A DNA stretch of 64,000 bases from UBA2266 sp964406945 (lineage in GTDB: Bacteria; Planctomycetota; Phycisphaerae; Sedimentisphaerales; Anaerobacaceae): contig CAYOTO010000019.1 of NCBI GenBank assembly GCA_964406945.1, positions 1 to 64,000 of the forward strand, read 5' to 3'. Shown here one piece after another: positions 34,143-42,859 of the stretch; the stretch's first letter is position 1; each line of letters opens with the position of its first letter. A program made the position numbers and the translations under genes. The notes beneath the pieces are model-generated. The model was not told the origin of the DNA, made no database searches, and saw only the letters and a list, made by a program, of their open reading frames with translations.

Positions 34143-35492
34143 CTATTTGACTTCCGCCAGCCACTTTTCATGCAGCTTCGTAAGACGGCGGACGACGTCC
34201 GGGTGCTGATCGGCGAGATTCTTCGATTCAGAAATGTCCTCGCTCATATTCGACAGAAAGATTTTCTCGTCCGGCTTTTTGGGCAGTATACGGCCGTTTC
34301 GCGAACCACCCGGCGCGTTTACAACCAGTTTCCAATCCCCATCGCGAACCGCCCATTGTTTACCGAGTTGCCAGTGAAGCAGTTTATGCGGCGAAACCGC
34401 ATCATTGGATTCGATTACCGACGAGATATTTCTGCCGTCCAGAGTGCGCTGAGGCGGTTTTATGCCGCAGTAGTGTGCAATTGTCGGCAGCCAGTCCGCG
34501 CTTATGGCTATTTGATCACGCACTTCGTTCTCGGGTATACGCCCGGGCATCGAAACTATGCATGGGACCCTGATACCCCCTTCCCACAGTGTAAATTTGT
34601 TGCCGCGGTAGGGACCGGCATTGCCGCCTCCGAAATTGGCCCGTTGCTCAATGGAGTGACCGTGATCGCTTAAAAAGACTATAAGTGTGTCTTCGCGCAG
34701 GCCTGCCGAGTCCACCTTGTCGATTATCCGCCCCACCTTTTCGTCAAGTGTCGACATGAACGCCGCGTATGCGGCGCGTGGTTCTTCCAGATGTGAATAC
34801 AGCGACCTGTACTTTTCGGTGCCCTGCATCGGATAATGGGGCACATTGAAGGCGGCATAGATGAAGAAAGGACGATCCTTGTTCTTTTCGATAAAACTGC
34901 AGGTCTCCCGGGCGATTATCTCGGGGAAGAACGAGCCGTCCTCCCAGTACTCTTGTTCATTCTTCCAAAGATCGTGACGGTTCGGTCCCGACCAGTAGAA
35001 GAAATGTGAATAGTTATCGATACAGCCGACCTTATGGCCAAGAAATTCGTCGAAACCCTGTGCATTCGGGCTCTGTTCGAGCACTTCTCCCAGATGCCAT
35101 TTGCCGAAAAGAGCGGTTCTGTATCCGGCAGGCTTGAGCATTTCGGCAATCGTAATTTGTTCGGGGGGCAGGCCGTTACTTCGACCGACGTTGCTTGGAA
35201 CTCCGGCTCTTTGAGGACACCGGCCGGTCATAAGTGTAGCTCTGGAAGGTGAACAGACCGGCGCGCCGACGTAGAACTGGGAAAAACGTGTGCCGCGCTG
35301 TGCCAGACGGTCCAGATTCGGCGTGTAAAGGTCATGCGAGCCGTAGCAGTTCAGGTCAAGCGTACCCTGATCGTCTGTAAAAAAAAGGATAACGTTTGGT
35401 TTGCGCTTTCCGGACGCTTCTACAGAACGGCCAAGAGGCAGAACTGCGGTAGCGGCGGCGACTCTCAGAAAATCTCTTCGATGCAGTTGCAT
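34143..35492 (-). CDS. Tat-exported sulfatase (type I arylsulfatase family)
   Basis: A 449-residue formylglycine-dependent sulfatase (S1 family). The N-terminus has a twin-arginine signal, H-R-R-D-F-L-R with the A-A-A-T-A-V-L-P-L core. The metal-binding pair D40-D41 follows in FFTDDQGT, and C80-S-P-S-R is the cysteine sulfatase signature whose Cys becomes formylglycine. A C-terminal W-K-L-V-x-N segment is normal for the family. ATG at 35492 with AAGGAG six bases upstream is chosen over an in-frame start at 35546. It lies 76 bases after PAC2. Desulfation of an algal polysaccharide or host glycan is inferred from context. No sulfatase-maturing enzyme is in this window. Confidence 0.92.
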   Translation of the reverse strand: MQLHRRDFLRVAAATAVLPLGRSVEASGKRKPNVILFFTDDQGTLDLNCYGSHDLYTPNLDRLAQRGTRFSQFYVGAPVCSPSRATLMTGRCPQRAGVPSNVGRSNGLPPEQITIAEMLKPAGYRTALFGKWHLGEVLEQSPNAQGFDEFLGHKVGCIDNYSHFFYWSGPNRHDLWKNEQEYWEDGSFFPEIIARETCSFIEKNKDRPFFIYAAFNVPHYPMQGTEKYRSLYSHLEEPRAAYAAFMSTLDEKVGRIIDKVDSAGLREDTLIVFLSDHGHSIEQRANFGGGNAGPYRGNKFTLWEGGIRVPCIVSMPGRIPENEVRDQIAISADWLPTIAHYCGIKPPQRTLDGRNISSVIESNDAVSPHKLLHWQLGKQWAVRDGDWKLVVNAPGGSRNGRILPKKPDEKIFLSNMSEDISESKNLADQHPDVVRRLTKLHEKWLAEVK

Positions 35493-35568
35493 TCGGAACT
35501 CCTTTTCTCTTCGGTTCACATCTTGCTGTTCCAATGACCGACTCATTCACGGGCGGACTGCACGAGCA

Positions 35569-36438
35569 TCAGTCCAGGCAGATCCCCTGCTGTTCCAGCC
35601 ATTCCTTCAGTTCCCCCATTTCATTGTTGAAAATCTCGTTGTCGTAATCTTCCTCGAGTTTGCGGACGCTTCCGGCAAGTTCCGGCTGCTCTTCGACCGC
35701 CTCATGGAGTTTCTTCTCGAAATTCTCACGAAGAACGGCTAAATCGCCGGTGTCCAGATCGATCTTTAGTATGCCCGCCAGGCGGTTGGCAACTGCGGAT
35801 ATACATTTGGGGTTTGTTCCCTGGACGTAGGCTGGGACGGTCGCGACCAGGTTAACCATGTTAATACCATGCTCAACGCAGTTGGCCGTAAGATAAGTTA
35901 CAATGCTGGCTGGTCCTTCGTAATTTGCGTTCTTTACGCCATAATGACTGAACATCTCTATAGAACGCGGGCTCGAAGCCGAACAGAATAATCTCGGCTC
36001 ACGTGTGTGTGGCACCAGGCCGGCGACGGAGCCTATAAAGAATATGTCGTTAATGCGAAGCTGCTTGCACAGCGAAAAGATGCACGCTGCGAAATTTTCC
36101 CAGTCCAGGTTGGGCTCTTTGCCGAGGAACATGACCAGATCGGCTGATTCTGCGCAGTAAAAGGTATCTCGGGGCGTATCGAAGGCTTTTATAAGGCCTT
36201 CGGAAATTACGGTGTGAGGCCTGAAAAGGGCCGTAACCTCCATCAGCCCGGGAAAGCTGTAGATGTAAAAACCTTCGGGATCGATTTCCGCAATTTTGGC
36301 GGCCCCTAACTTCTCGATAAAATATTTGACGGTTCCCGTCGAAACATCCCCGCCGTCCATCCAACCTGAGAAACCCAGTAGAAGACGCGGTTTACGCAAC
36401 TTCGGCTTGTGTATAACCTTGAGTTTTTCCGAACCCAT
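35569..36438 (-). CDS. PAC2 family protein
   Basis: A 289-residue cytoplasmic PAC2 (proteasome assembly chaperone 2-like, PF09754) protein. Features are L-L-L-G-F-S-G-W-M-D-G-G-D-V-S-T-G near residue 20, R-P-H-T-V-I-S-E-G, and the core FFIGSVAGLVPHTREPR. A C-terminal acidic helical tail (about 240-289) is typical of bacterial members. In archaea and eukaryotes relatives assist proteasome assembly; the bacterial role is unknown. It may be co-transcribed with the sulfatase, but the two have no obvious functional link. Confidence 0.85.
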   Translation of the reverse strand: MGSEKLKVIHKPKLRKPRLLLGFSGWMDGGDVSTGTVKYFIEKLGAAKIAEIDPEGFYIYSFPGLMEVTALFRPHTVISEGLIKAFDTPRDTFYCAESADLVMFLGKEPNLDWENFAACIFSLCKQLRINDIFFIGSVAGLVPHTREPRLFCSASSPRSIEMFSHYGVKNANYEGPASIVTYLTANCVEHGINMVNLVATVPAYVQGTNPKCISAVANRLAGILKIDLDTGDLAVLRENFEKKLHEAVEEQPELAGSVRKLEEDYDNEIFNNEMGELKEWLEQQGICLD

Positions 36439-36671
36439 AATCGCCCTTAAAACATTGTCATCTATTTATATGTTTAACAATTAATCGGCGCATAAACCAG
36501 TCCAAATCGAGTTTTAGCCGTCTGGTGGACCGAAAAGACTGTAGGTGCGCAAACAAAAACCCCTTGACCGAAACAGCCGGGCTTGAGCGAGTATTGTAAC
36601 GATTGTAAAATGGGCTGCTGGTACATGATGAAGCGGGCGGTGCTCGGTACGGAGGTTTTTATCAGAAAGCG

Positions 36672-37142
36672 ATGGTGTTGGCTATGGATAAAAACGATGT
36701 GAAAAGCTTTACAGAAGTGCTCTCCTACGCAATCGGCCGGGAAGAGGAGGCTTACCATTTTTTGATGGCCGTTGGCAATCGTGCGGACGACGATGAAGTT
36801 CGCGAGGCATTCGCAGAACTGGCCCAGGAAGAGTTGGACCACAAGGCGAAACTCGAGTTGGAGTTGATGAAATCGGGCAAGTCGGTGGACGTGGAGCTTA
36901 AACCGGCAAGAAGTGAAGATGAATATATAATCAGCGAGTCCGACGCCCCTCTTGATCTGGAATACGAAGACCTGTTGCTGTTGGGCATGGCCAAGGAGGA
37001 CACGGCGTTTCGTCTCTATGTGGATTTGATCGCCAAGGCGGCTGATGCTCAAACCAGGAACATGCTGCTTGCCATCGCAGAGCAGGAAGTTAAACACAAG
37101 CTGCGATTTGAGACTGAATACGATGCGCTCAAGAACTCATAA
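36672..37142 (+). CDS. Ferritin-like / rubrerythrin-like diiron protein
   Basis: A 156-residue four-helix protein of the rubrerythrin/ferritin-like group. The diiron ligands can be read: R-E-E-E-A-Y-H-F (first helix), Q-E-E-L-D-H-K (second, E-x-x-H), K-E-D-T-A-F-R-L-Y (third) and E-Q-E-V-K-H-K (fourth, E-x-x-H). There is no rubredoxin domain. In anaerobes such proteins reduce peroxide or store iron. ATG at 36672 has weak AGAAAG in front, and ATG at 36684 (M-D-K-N) is also possible. Monocistronic. Confidence 0.85.
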   Translation: MVLAMDKNDVKSFTEVLSYAIGREEEAYHFLMAVGNRADDDEVREAFAELAQEELDHKAKLELELMKSGKSVDVELKPARSEDEYIISESDAPLDLEYEDLLLLGMAKEDTAFRLYVDLIAKAADAQTRNMLLAIAEQEVKHKLRFETEYDALKNS

Positions 37143-37252
37143 GGTACGAATGTATCTGTAATTACCGGTTAGGGTTTTCCCGTGAGAGTCATAGTCTGAA
37201 CGCACCGCTGATTTAGTAATTAACAGGGGAACTGAGAGATTTCAAAAACCGT

Positions 37253-37258
37253 TATAAT
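37253..37258 (+). promoter_or_regulatory. Perfect -10 box upstream of DUF378 leader
   Basis: TATAAT inside CCGTTATAATACG on the plus strand, with no convincing -35 box. If active it would make a leader of about 340 bases before the DUF378 ATG. The leader (37265-37602) contains a TATCGG-TG-CCGATA hairpin (37343-37356) and the terminator-like hairpin at 37542. No other gene is seen in 37143-37602. Confidence 0.35.
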
Positions 37259-37541
37259 ACGACTGTTCAGCGTCTAACGGGCTCTACAGGATTAACCGGC
37301 AAATTGAATAGAAATATTCTCAAAAAGGATAAAGAAAGCTTTTATCGGTGCCGATAGTGGTATACAGTAAGATTCAGTGCTATTCACAAATGGGGTGGAT
37401 TTAGCAACCGACCGGAAAAGGCGTAGTGAGATTTGAAAGCGGGCCAGTTGTATTCGGTCTGTGGTTGCGTAGCATGCAAACTCTAGTTAGCGGATTGGCT
37501 GGTGTATACGGCCGAACATATTGACGGAAATACTTGGAATT

Positions 37542-37575
37542 CCTGTCCACCTGCGGAGGGATGGACAGGTCTTTT
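37542..37575 (+). terminator. Terminator or attenuator just before DUF378
   Basis: A perfect 8-bp stem, CCTGTCCA (37542-37549) with TGGACAGG (37562-37569), has an inner CCT/AGG pairing and is followed by TCTTTT. It ends 15 bases before the AGGAGG Shine-Dalgarno site of the DUF378 gene. It could close the ferritin-like transcript or act as an attenuator in the long leader. Confidence 0.55.
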
Positions 37576-37602
37576 GATAGTTTCGGATTAGGAGGATGCG
37601 TA

Positions 37603-37833
37603 ATGAAAGGGCTAGATGTTATCGTATGGACTTTGCTTGTGATCGGAGGGCTCAACTGGGGTCTGATAGGCATTTTCGAGTTCAATCTTGTGTCATGGAT
37701 ATTCCAGGTGGAGACTCTGATACGAGCTGTCTATGTAATCGTCGGTCTGGCCGCTCTGTACGACATAGTGATGATCAAATCGATTTCGAATCGGTGGGAT
37801 ATTCACTGGCGCCGCAGACCGGCGACAGCATGA
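37603..37833 (+). CDS. DUF378 family small membrane protein
   Basis: A 76-residue protein of the DUF378 (YuzA-like) family, with two transmembrane helices and the typical L-L-V-I-G-G-L-N-W-G-L-I-G motif (residues 10-22), then V-Y-V-I-V-G-L-A-A-L-Y-D. Function unknown. ATG at 37603 has AGGAGG seven bases upstream; a longer frame from 37534 would run through the terminator hairpin and is rejected. The short Cys-rich gene at 37949 follows on the same strand. Confidence 0.88.
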   Translation: MKGLDVIVWTLLVIGGLNWGLIGIFEFNLVSWIFQVETLIRAVYVIVGLAALYDIVMIKSISNRWDIHWRRRPATA

Positions 37834-37948
37834 TACGAGGTTAATGGATTGCCGAATACAGCTTATAAAGGATTGCAAACTGATAATGGAAGTTGCACTG
37901 CGAGAGGGAACGCGGTGACTTCAGGATGATTAAGGGCGGGGTGTGGCC

Positions 37949-38065
37949 ATGTGTCAGACTTGTGGATGTTCGCCATGCAAAGTGTGTGGTCAGCCGATTG
38001 AAGACAAAGTATGTTCCGGTTGTGGAGAACCGGCATCTGAGTGCACGTGTAAACCGGAAGAATAA
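37949..38065 (+). CDS. 38-residue Cys-rich zinc-ribbon-like protein
   Basis: A very short gene encoding 38 residues with eight cysteines arranged C-x2-C-x-C-x2-C-x2-C, then C-x2-C, then C-x-C near the end (starts M-C-Q-T-C-G-C-S-P-C). This pattern fits a small metal-binding (zinc) protein. I recognise the look of small Cys-rich proteins found in anaerobes, but not a named family. ATG at 37949 follows GGGCGGGG by about ten bases. It lies 115 bases after the DUF378 gene, same strand. Low alternative: chance frame, though the Cys density and stop position make that unlikely. Confidence 0.65.
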   Translation: MCQTCGCSPCKVCGQPIEDKVCSGCGEPASECTCKPEE

Positions 38066-38143
38066 GGGCTTGAGAATCGCCGGAGGATGAGTATCGGTGA
38101 GTCGACCGTAGCAAAGCCGATGGCGTTAACAGAATACAAATTG

Positions 38144-38262
38144 GACCTGATACCGTTCCTCTCACTTTTGTTCACAGCAGCGGGTGTGGATAACGATAAG
38201 CGTTTCACTCCCGCACTCGGGGTTTGACGTATCTGAAAACCACATCCGCTGCTGCACTCCTA
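38144..38262. repeat. Hairpin element copy 1 (119 bp)
   Basis: The first 40 bases (38144-38183) are identical to copy 2, and the last 24 (38239-38262) are also identical. Between them lies a divergent core. CAGCAGCGG(G)TGTGG near the left end pairs with CCACATCCGCTGCTG near the right end, giving a 15-bp stem with one G-U pair on the plus strand. The core may form an inner hairpin with an internal loop. It may be a structured RNA or a small mobile repeat. Confidence 0.7.
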
Positions 38263-38343
38263 AGTTTGGGGTGTAGTGATCGCAGGGCGGAAAAGCGGCG
38301 GATGTAAAAGCCGCATAGCAGATAGTAAGCTCTACTACAAAAT

Positions 38344-38459
38344 GACCTGATACCGTTCCTCTCACTTTTGTTCACAGCAGCGGATGCGGATCGCAATATC
38401 TGATATTCGATTCCGCAAGGGACCGAATGTAGTGAACCACATCCGCTGCTGCACTCCTA
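38344..38459. repeat. Hairpin element copy 2 (116 bp)
   Basis: Starts exactly 200 bases after copy 1, with the same 40-base left end and 24-base right end. The outer 15-bp stem is CAGCAGCGGATGCGG with CCACATCCGCTGCTG (one mismatch, which is a U-G pair on the minus strand). The core differs in sequence from copy 1 but also folds: ATTCGATTCC and GGGACCGAAT enclose a GCAA tetraloop. Confidence 0.7.
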
Positions 38460-38604
38460 TTTATGATGGACAGGCAAGTCGGAGGAATGGATAACACCGC
38501 CGTAAACATACGGCCGTACAAATCGAATAATCGCATACAGCAGAGCCAACTGTGAAATCGCAGGCGGCCCTGCTTGTGCGCAGAGAAAACTTGTTTAACC
38601 CGGA

Positions 38605-39222
38605 TCAGGCGCGGATAATATCAGTGATCTTCATTAGGCGGCTGATGTTGTCGCGCTCGGCTTCTGCGAGTTTGGCGAAGATGTACTTAATTGTCTCCTG
38701 CAGTTCCGGGATGACCACGTGTTCGAGCACATTGACTCGTCGCCGGGTCATCTGAAGCTCGGTGGCAAGCAGTCGAGCCTGTTTCTCCTTCTGAGCCAGT
38801 TCGATCAGAACGTCGAAGGCCTCCTCCAGAGCCAGAAGGGCTATGTCGAGTTCTCCGGACGTCGCCGCATATCCGTAGCAGATGATTTCGCCGGATATTT
38901 CCTTAATCAGTTCGGGAACCTTGACGTTCATAATTGACGCGAACTGGACGGTGAGGCTCAGTTTCTTGGTGGGCACCGCGAGAGCGGCCTTTATGTCCTC
39001 GGGCTCCACAGACGCACGTGCGAGCATAAAACGCCGGCAGGTCTCGAGCAGTTTGTTCTCGACCTTTTTTCTAAGCGGCTGAATCTCGCGAGCGATGTTG
39101 ATCAGTTGTCTTGAAATCTCATCGCGTTTTTCGCTCAGGAGTCGGTGGCCTCGCGTAGCCAGCCCCACGCGCTTGCGCAGCCGCAGCAGTTCCATTCTCG
39201 TTGCACTAACATTCGCCAGCAT
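38605..39222 (-). CDS. atpD: V-type ATP synthase subunit D
   Basis: A 205-residue central-stalk subunit that links the catalytic A3B3 head to the membrane rotor. The N-terminal T-R-M-E-L-L-R-L-R-K-R-V-G-L-A-T-R-G-H helix and the long coiled-coil ends (about 1-70 and 150-205) are typical of subunit D. It is the last gene of the operon, with its ATG directly after the subunit B stop. Confidence 0.93.
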   Translation of the reverse strand: MLANVSATRMELLRLRKRVGLATRGHRLLSEKRDEISRQLINIAREIQPLRKKVENKLLETCRRFMLARASVEPEDIKAALAVPTKKLSLTVQFASIMNVKVPELIKEISGEIICYGYAATSGELDIALLALEEAFDVLIELAQKEKQARLLATELQMTRRRVNVLEHVVIPELQETIKYIFAKLAEAERDNISRLMKITDIIRA

Positions 39223-40644
39223 TTACTCGGAAGCCTCCTTCTGAGAATCGTCCGACTTTTTCTCGCGGAACTGCGGCATGTACTTCTCGATAAGTTCGAT
39301 GTCGATTCGTTTGAGCTCGGCGTTATCGAACATACTCAGCAGTTCCCAGCCCAGGTCCAGGGTGGCCTCGACACTGCGATTCTCATAGTAATCCTGTGAA
39401 ATGTAGCGTTCTTCGAACCTGTTGGCAAAGATCATGTACTTGTGATCCTCTTCGGACAAAGCCGCCTCGCCCATGATTGTGGCCAGTTCCTGCGACTCTT
39501 TACCCCGGGCGTATGCGGCGTAAAGCTGGTTGTAGAGGTCGGCGTGGTCTTCTCGGGTCTTGCCTTCGCCGATACCTTTGTCTTTCAGCCGTGAAAGGCT
39601 CGGCATCACATCCACCGGCGGTGAAACGCCCTTCCTGTGGAGCGAGCGTCCGAGGATAATCTGGCCTTCGGTAATGTAGCCGGTAAGGTCTGGTACAGGG
39701 TGGGTCTTGTCGTCTTCGGGCATAGTTAGAACGGGTACCATCGTGATCGAGCCCTTGTTATCCTTAATACGACCGGCTCTTTCATAGATCATCGCCAGGT
39801 CGGTATAGAGATAGCCGGGATAACCTCTTCGACCGGGGACCTCTTTACGCGCGGCCGAGATTTCTCGCAGAGCCTCACAGTAATTGGTCATGTCGTTGAG
39901 GATGACCAGCACGTGCATATTGCGTTCGAATGCCAGATACTCGGCACAGGTCAGTGCGAAACGCGGCGTCGCTATTCTTTCGATAGCGGGGTCGTTCGCC
40001 AGATTGACGAACATAACCGCCCTTTCGATCGCACCGGTCTCGTGCAGGTCGTCGATGAAGAATTGGGCCGCTTCGAAGGTAATACCCATAGCTGCAAAAA
40101 CTACCGCGAACTCTTCGCCTTTGCCGCGAACGCTGGCCTGACGCGCGAGCTGTGCGGTGATGTTGTCGTGAGGCAGACCCGAACCCGAGAAGATCGGCAG
40201 TTTCTGACCGCGAACAAGCGGGTTCAGACCGTCGATAGTGGAAATTCCCGTCTGAATAAACTCGTTCGGATAGTCGCGGGCGTACGGATTAATTGGTGAA
40301 CCGTTGATGTCAAGCCTTGTGTCCGGGATGATATCCGGGCCGCCGTCTTTGGGCACGCCCATTCCAGTGAAGACTCTGCCCAGCAGATCGGGCGACACGG
40401 CCAACTCCAGCGGTCTGGCCAGAAATCGAACTGTACTATCCTTGACATCGATACCGCTGGTTCCTTCGAAAACCTGAACCAGGACTTTGTCGTTCTCGAC
40501 CTGGAGAATCTGTCCGCGCCGAATCGAGCCGTCGCCGAGTTCGATATCGACGATATGACCGTATTTGGCCTCATCAACGCTTTCGACCAGCATCAGCGGG
40601 CCGGAGATATCCACAACTGTTTGGTACTCTTTGATTGCCGGCAT
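39223..40644 (-). CDS. atpB: V-type ATP synthase subunit B
   Basis: A 473-residue regulatory nucleotide-binding-fold subunit of the A3B3 hexamer. It carries the Y-x-x-V-x-D-I-S-G-P-L N-terminus, [19 protein letters not shown] and G-L-P-H-D-N, where a Walker A would be in subunit A; the degenerate P-loop is typical of [16 protein letters not shown] and YERAGR also match. It lies 83 bases after subunit A and ends directly before subunit D. Confidence 0.96.
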   Translation of the reverse strand: MPAIKEYQTVVDISGPLMLVESVDEAKYGHIVDIELGDGSIRRGQILQVENDKVLVQVFEGTSGIDVKDSTVRFLARPLELAVSPDLLGRVFTGMGVPKDGGPDIIPDTRLDINGSPINPYARDYPNEFIQTGISTIDGLNPLVRGQKLPIFSGSGLPHDNITAQLARQASVRGKGEEFAVVFAAMGITFEAAQFFIDDLHETGAIERAVMFVNLANDPAIERIATPRFALTCAEYLAFERNMHVLVILNDMTNYCEALREISAARKEVPGRRGYPGYLYTDLAMIYERAGRIKDNKGSITMVPVLTMPEDDKTHPVPDLTGYITEGQIILGRSLHRKGVSPPVDVMPSLSRLKDKGIGEGKTREDHADLYNQLYAAYARGKESQELATIMGEAALSEEDHKYMIFANRFEERYISQDYYENRSVEATLDLGWELLSMFDNAELKRIDIELIEKYMPQFREKKSDDSQKEASE

Positions 40645-40727
40645 CTCAAACTCCTACTTCGTTTGCCTTATGCAGCCTGGCATGTTAACAGCTTGAAAAA
40701 GTTCTTATCTAATCTGCGCAGTCGTCG

Positions 40728-42506
40728 TCAGGAAACCGACGCACCGTGCAACTGCTTCACTTGCGAATCGATAGTCGATCTTATCGCAGCGATTTTTTTG
40801 AGTTCTTCCTGCGGGATGTATTTGGCCCTTGCGATGTCTTCACGAACCTGCAGCTTGAATACATCCGTAACCTCAACGCCCGCATCGATTGCTTCCAGGC
40901 CCTTTCTATGGAAGTGCAGGACGGTTTTGAGCATTTCGTACTGCTTGTCTATGGCCGTATACGTATCGACATGGTGGAAAGCATTCTGATGAAGATAGTC
41001 TTCACGAATCGACCGCGAGGTTTCCAGCGCCAGTCTGTCTCTGGGACTCAGCGCTTCGGCGCCGACCAGACGGACGATTTCGACCAGTTGCGATTCCTCT
41101 TCGAGCAGGCTCATGGCCTCGGTCGTCATGCGGTCCATTTCGAGGCCCTTTTCCTTGTCCTTGAAAACGGCCTTGAGATACTGTTTGTAAAACGAGTAAC
41201 TGGTCAGCCAGTCAATCGCGGGAAAGTGTCTCTGGTATGCAAGTTCACCCTTGAGCGACCAAAAGACTTTTACCACGTGCAGAGTAGCCTGCACAACCGA
41301 GTCGGAGAGGTCGCCGCCGGGCGGGCTCACCGCTCCAATGATTGAAAGTGCGCCTTCGCGGTCCGGCGAGCCGGTACATTTCACGCGGCCGGCTCTCTCG
41401 TAAAATGCCGCTATTCGGGCGCCCAGGTAAGCCGGATAGCCTTCCTCGGCGGGCATTTCCTCGAGACGAGTGGAGATTTCACGCATCGCTTCCGCCCAGC
41501 GGCTTGTGCTGTCGGCCATGATCGCGACCGTGTAGCCCATGTCCCGGAAGTATTCGGCAAGCGTAATACCTGTATAAACCGAGGCCTCGCGTGCGGCCAC
41601 CGGCATATTGGATGTATTTGCGATCAGCACCGAACGCCGCATGAGCGGCTCGCCCGAATGCGGATCCTTTAGCTCGGGGAACTCGGTGAGCACGTCGGTC
41701 ATTTCGTTTCCGCGTTCGCCGCAGCCGACATAAACGACGATGTCGGCGTCAACCCATTTGGCCAACTGATGCTGCACGACGGTCTTGCCGGTGCCGAACG
41801 GTCCGGGCACACACGCCGTTCCGCCCTTGGCGATCGGGAAAAAGGTGTCGACAACTCGCTGGCCGGTCACGAGAATTCTGTCGGGCGCAAGACGCGATTG
41901 TATTTGCCTGGCCTGTCGCACCGGCCATCTCTGCATCAGCGTCAGTTCGTGCTCTTGTCCGTTTTTATCCGTAAGTATGGCCACCGTTTCAGTCACGGTG
42001 TATTCGCCGGGCTGAATCGATTTGATCTTTCCGGACATTCGGGGCGGAACCATGATTTTGTGAGAAACAAGCGAGGATTCCTGAACCTGGCCTATGTAGT
42101 CACCGGCCGAGACTTCCGCCCCCGCTTCGACCAGCGGCTCGAACCGCCATTTCTTTTTGCGGTCCAGACCGGGCAGGTCGCTGCCGCGGCTCATAAACTG
42201 TCCTTCGTGATCGACGAGAGAGTCCAGCGGCCTCTGAATACCATCGTAAATACTCTCGATCAGGCCGGGGCCAAGCTCCACGCTGAGAGGCGCGCCCGTG
42301 TTGACAACCTCCTCGCCGGGACCGATTCCTCCGGTCTCTTCGTAGACCTGAATCGAGGCCAAATCCCTATGCAACCCGACGATTTCGCCAATGAGGTTTA
42401 GTTCGCCGACCCTGACGACGTCGTACATTCTGGCGCCTGTCATACCTTCGGCAACCACGACGGGACCCGCCACTTTGACTACCCTTCCGATCTGTTTGTT
42501 ACTCAT
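40728..42506 (-). CDS. atpA: V-type ATP synthase catalytic subunit A
   Basis: A 592-residue catalytic subunit. The Walker A P-loop GPFGTGKT is near residue 237, preceded by the A-type insert region (residues about 110-195) that distinguishes subunit A from F-type beta. V-Y-V-G-C-G-E-R-G-N-E-M and A-I-M-A-D-S-T-S-R-W-A-E-A (Walker B side) follow. It would hydrolyse or make ATP, coupled to ion flow through subunits I and K. It lies 15 bases after subunit F. Confidence 0.97.
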   Translation of the reverse strand: MSNKQIGRVVKVAGPVVVAEGMTGARMYDVVRVGELNLIGEIVGLHRDLASIQVYEETGGIGPGEEVVNTGAPLSVELGPGLIESIYDGIQRPLDSLVDHEGQFMSRGSDLPGLDRKKKWRFEPLVEAGAEVSAGDYIGQVQESSLVSHKIMVPPRMSGKIKSIQPGEYTVTETVAILTDKNGQEHELTLMQRWPVRQARQIQSRLAPDRILVTGQRVVDTFFPIAKGGTACVPGPFGTGKTVVQHQLAKWVDADIVVYVGCGERGNEMTDVLTEFPELKDPHSGEPLMRRSVLIANTSNMPVAAREASVYTGITLAEYFRDMGYTVAIMADSTSRWAEAMREISTRLEEMPAEEGYPAYLGARIAAFYERAGRVKCTGSPDREGALSIIGAVSPPGGDLSDSVVQATLHVVKVFWSLKGELAYQRHFPAIDWLTSYSFYKQYLKAVFKDKEKGLEMDRMTTEAMSLLEEESQLVEIVRLVGAEALSPRDRLALETSRSIREDYLHQNAFHHVDTYTAIDKQYEMLKTVLHFHRKGLEAIDAGVEVTDVFKLQVREDIARAKYIPQEELKKIAAIRSTIDSQVKQLHGASVS

Positions 42507-42521
42507 TAGTGCAACCTTATC

Positions 42522-42845
42522 TTATTCGTTTTCAAGTATGTTGATTCCGGTGGCCTGCCTGAGAACCTCACCGAGCGCCCGGGTTGCGAATCCTTCAGGC
42601 TCGGTTGTGAAAGGCACGACTGCTATACAGGGTGTAGGCTGCTGCTCGACTTCGTCGAAGATTTCGTGGGCGTCTTTGGCTATGTGTTCGGCCACGACAA
42701 CAAGGGCGTACTCACCATCGACGACCTCGCGTGCGCTTGCGAGGATATCCTCCCGGGTGTCGCCGACCGCATACGTATCCAGCCCGAGCGCCGCAAAGGG
42801 CATCACGAAATCAGTATCGCCTAATACCGCTATTCTACCTTCCAT
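42522..42845 (-). CDS. atpF: V-type ATP synthase subunit F
   Basis: A 107-residue subunit with the I-A-V-L-G-D-T-D-F-V-M-P-F-A-A-L-G start and a Rossmann-like alternation, as in V-type subunit F (NtpG in Enterococcus), which binds subunit D in the central stalk. Gaps to the neighbouring genes are 14-15 bases. Confidence 0.9.
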   Translation of the reverse strand: MEGRIAVLGDTDFVMPFAALGLDTYAVGDTREDILASAREVVDGEYALVVVAEHIAKDAHEIFDEVEQQPTPCIAVVPFTTEPEGFATRALGEVLRQATGINILENE

Positions 42846-42859
42846 ATCTTATCTCGTGC

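Larger units (their letters stand above)
38066..38604. other. Convergent intergenic region with hairpin elements
   Basis: This region lies between the Cys-rich gene (plus) and the end of the V-ATPase operon (minus). Apart from the two hairpin elements annotated separately I see no gene. Short minus-strand open frames cross the elements but have no clear start signals. Confidence 0.4.

Noticed and set aside
38144..38383. Direct repeat that could be read as a CRISPR array
   Set aside because: Only two copies, 160 bases apart between repeat ends, long inner hairpins, and no cas genes nearby. It fits duplicated hairpin elements instead.
38205..38396. Minus-strand open frame of 63 residues crossing the hairpin elements
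   Set aside because: It runs through both copies of the repeated hairpin ends, lacks a clear start signal and repeats the same short peptide with a neighbouring frame, so it is likely a by-product of the repeats.
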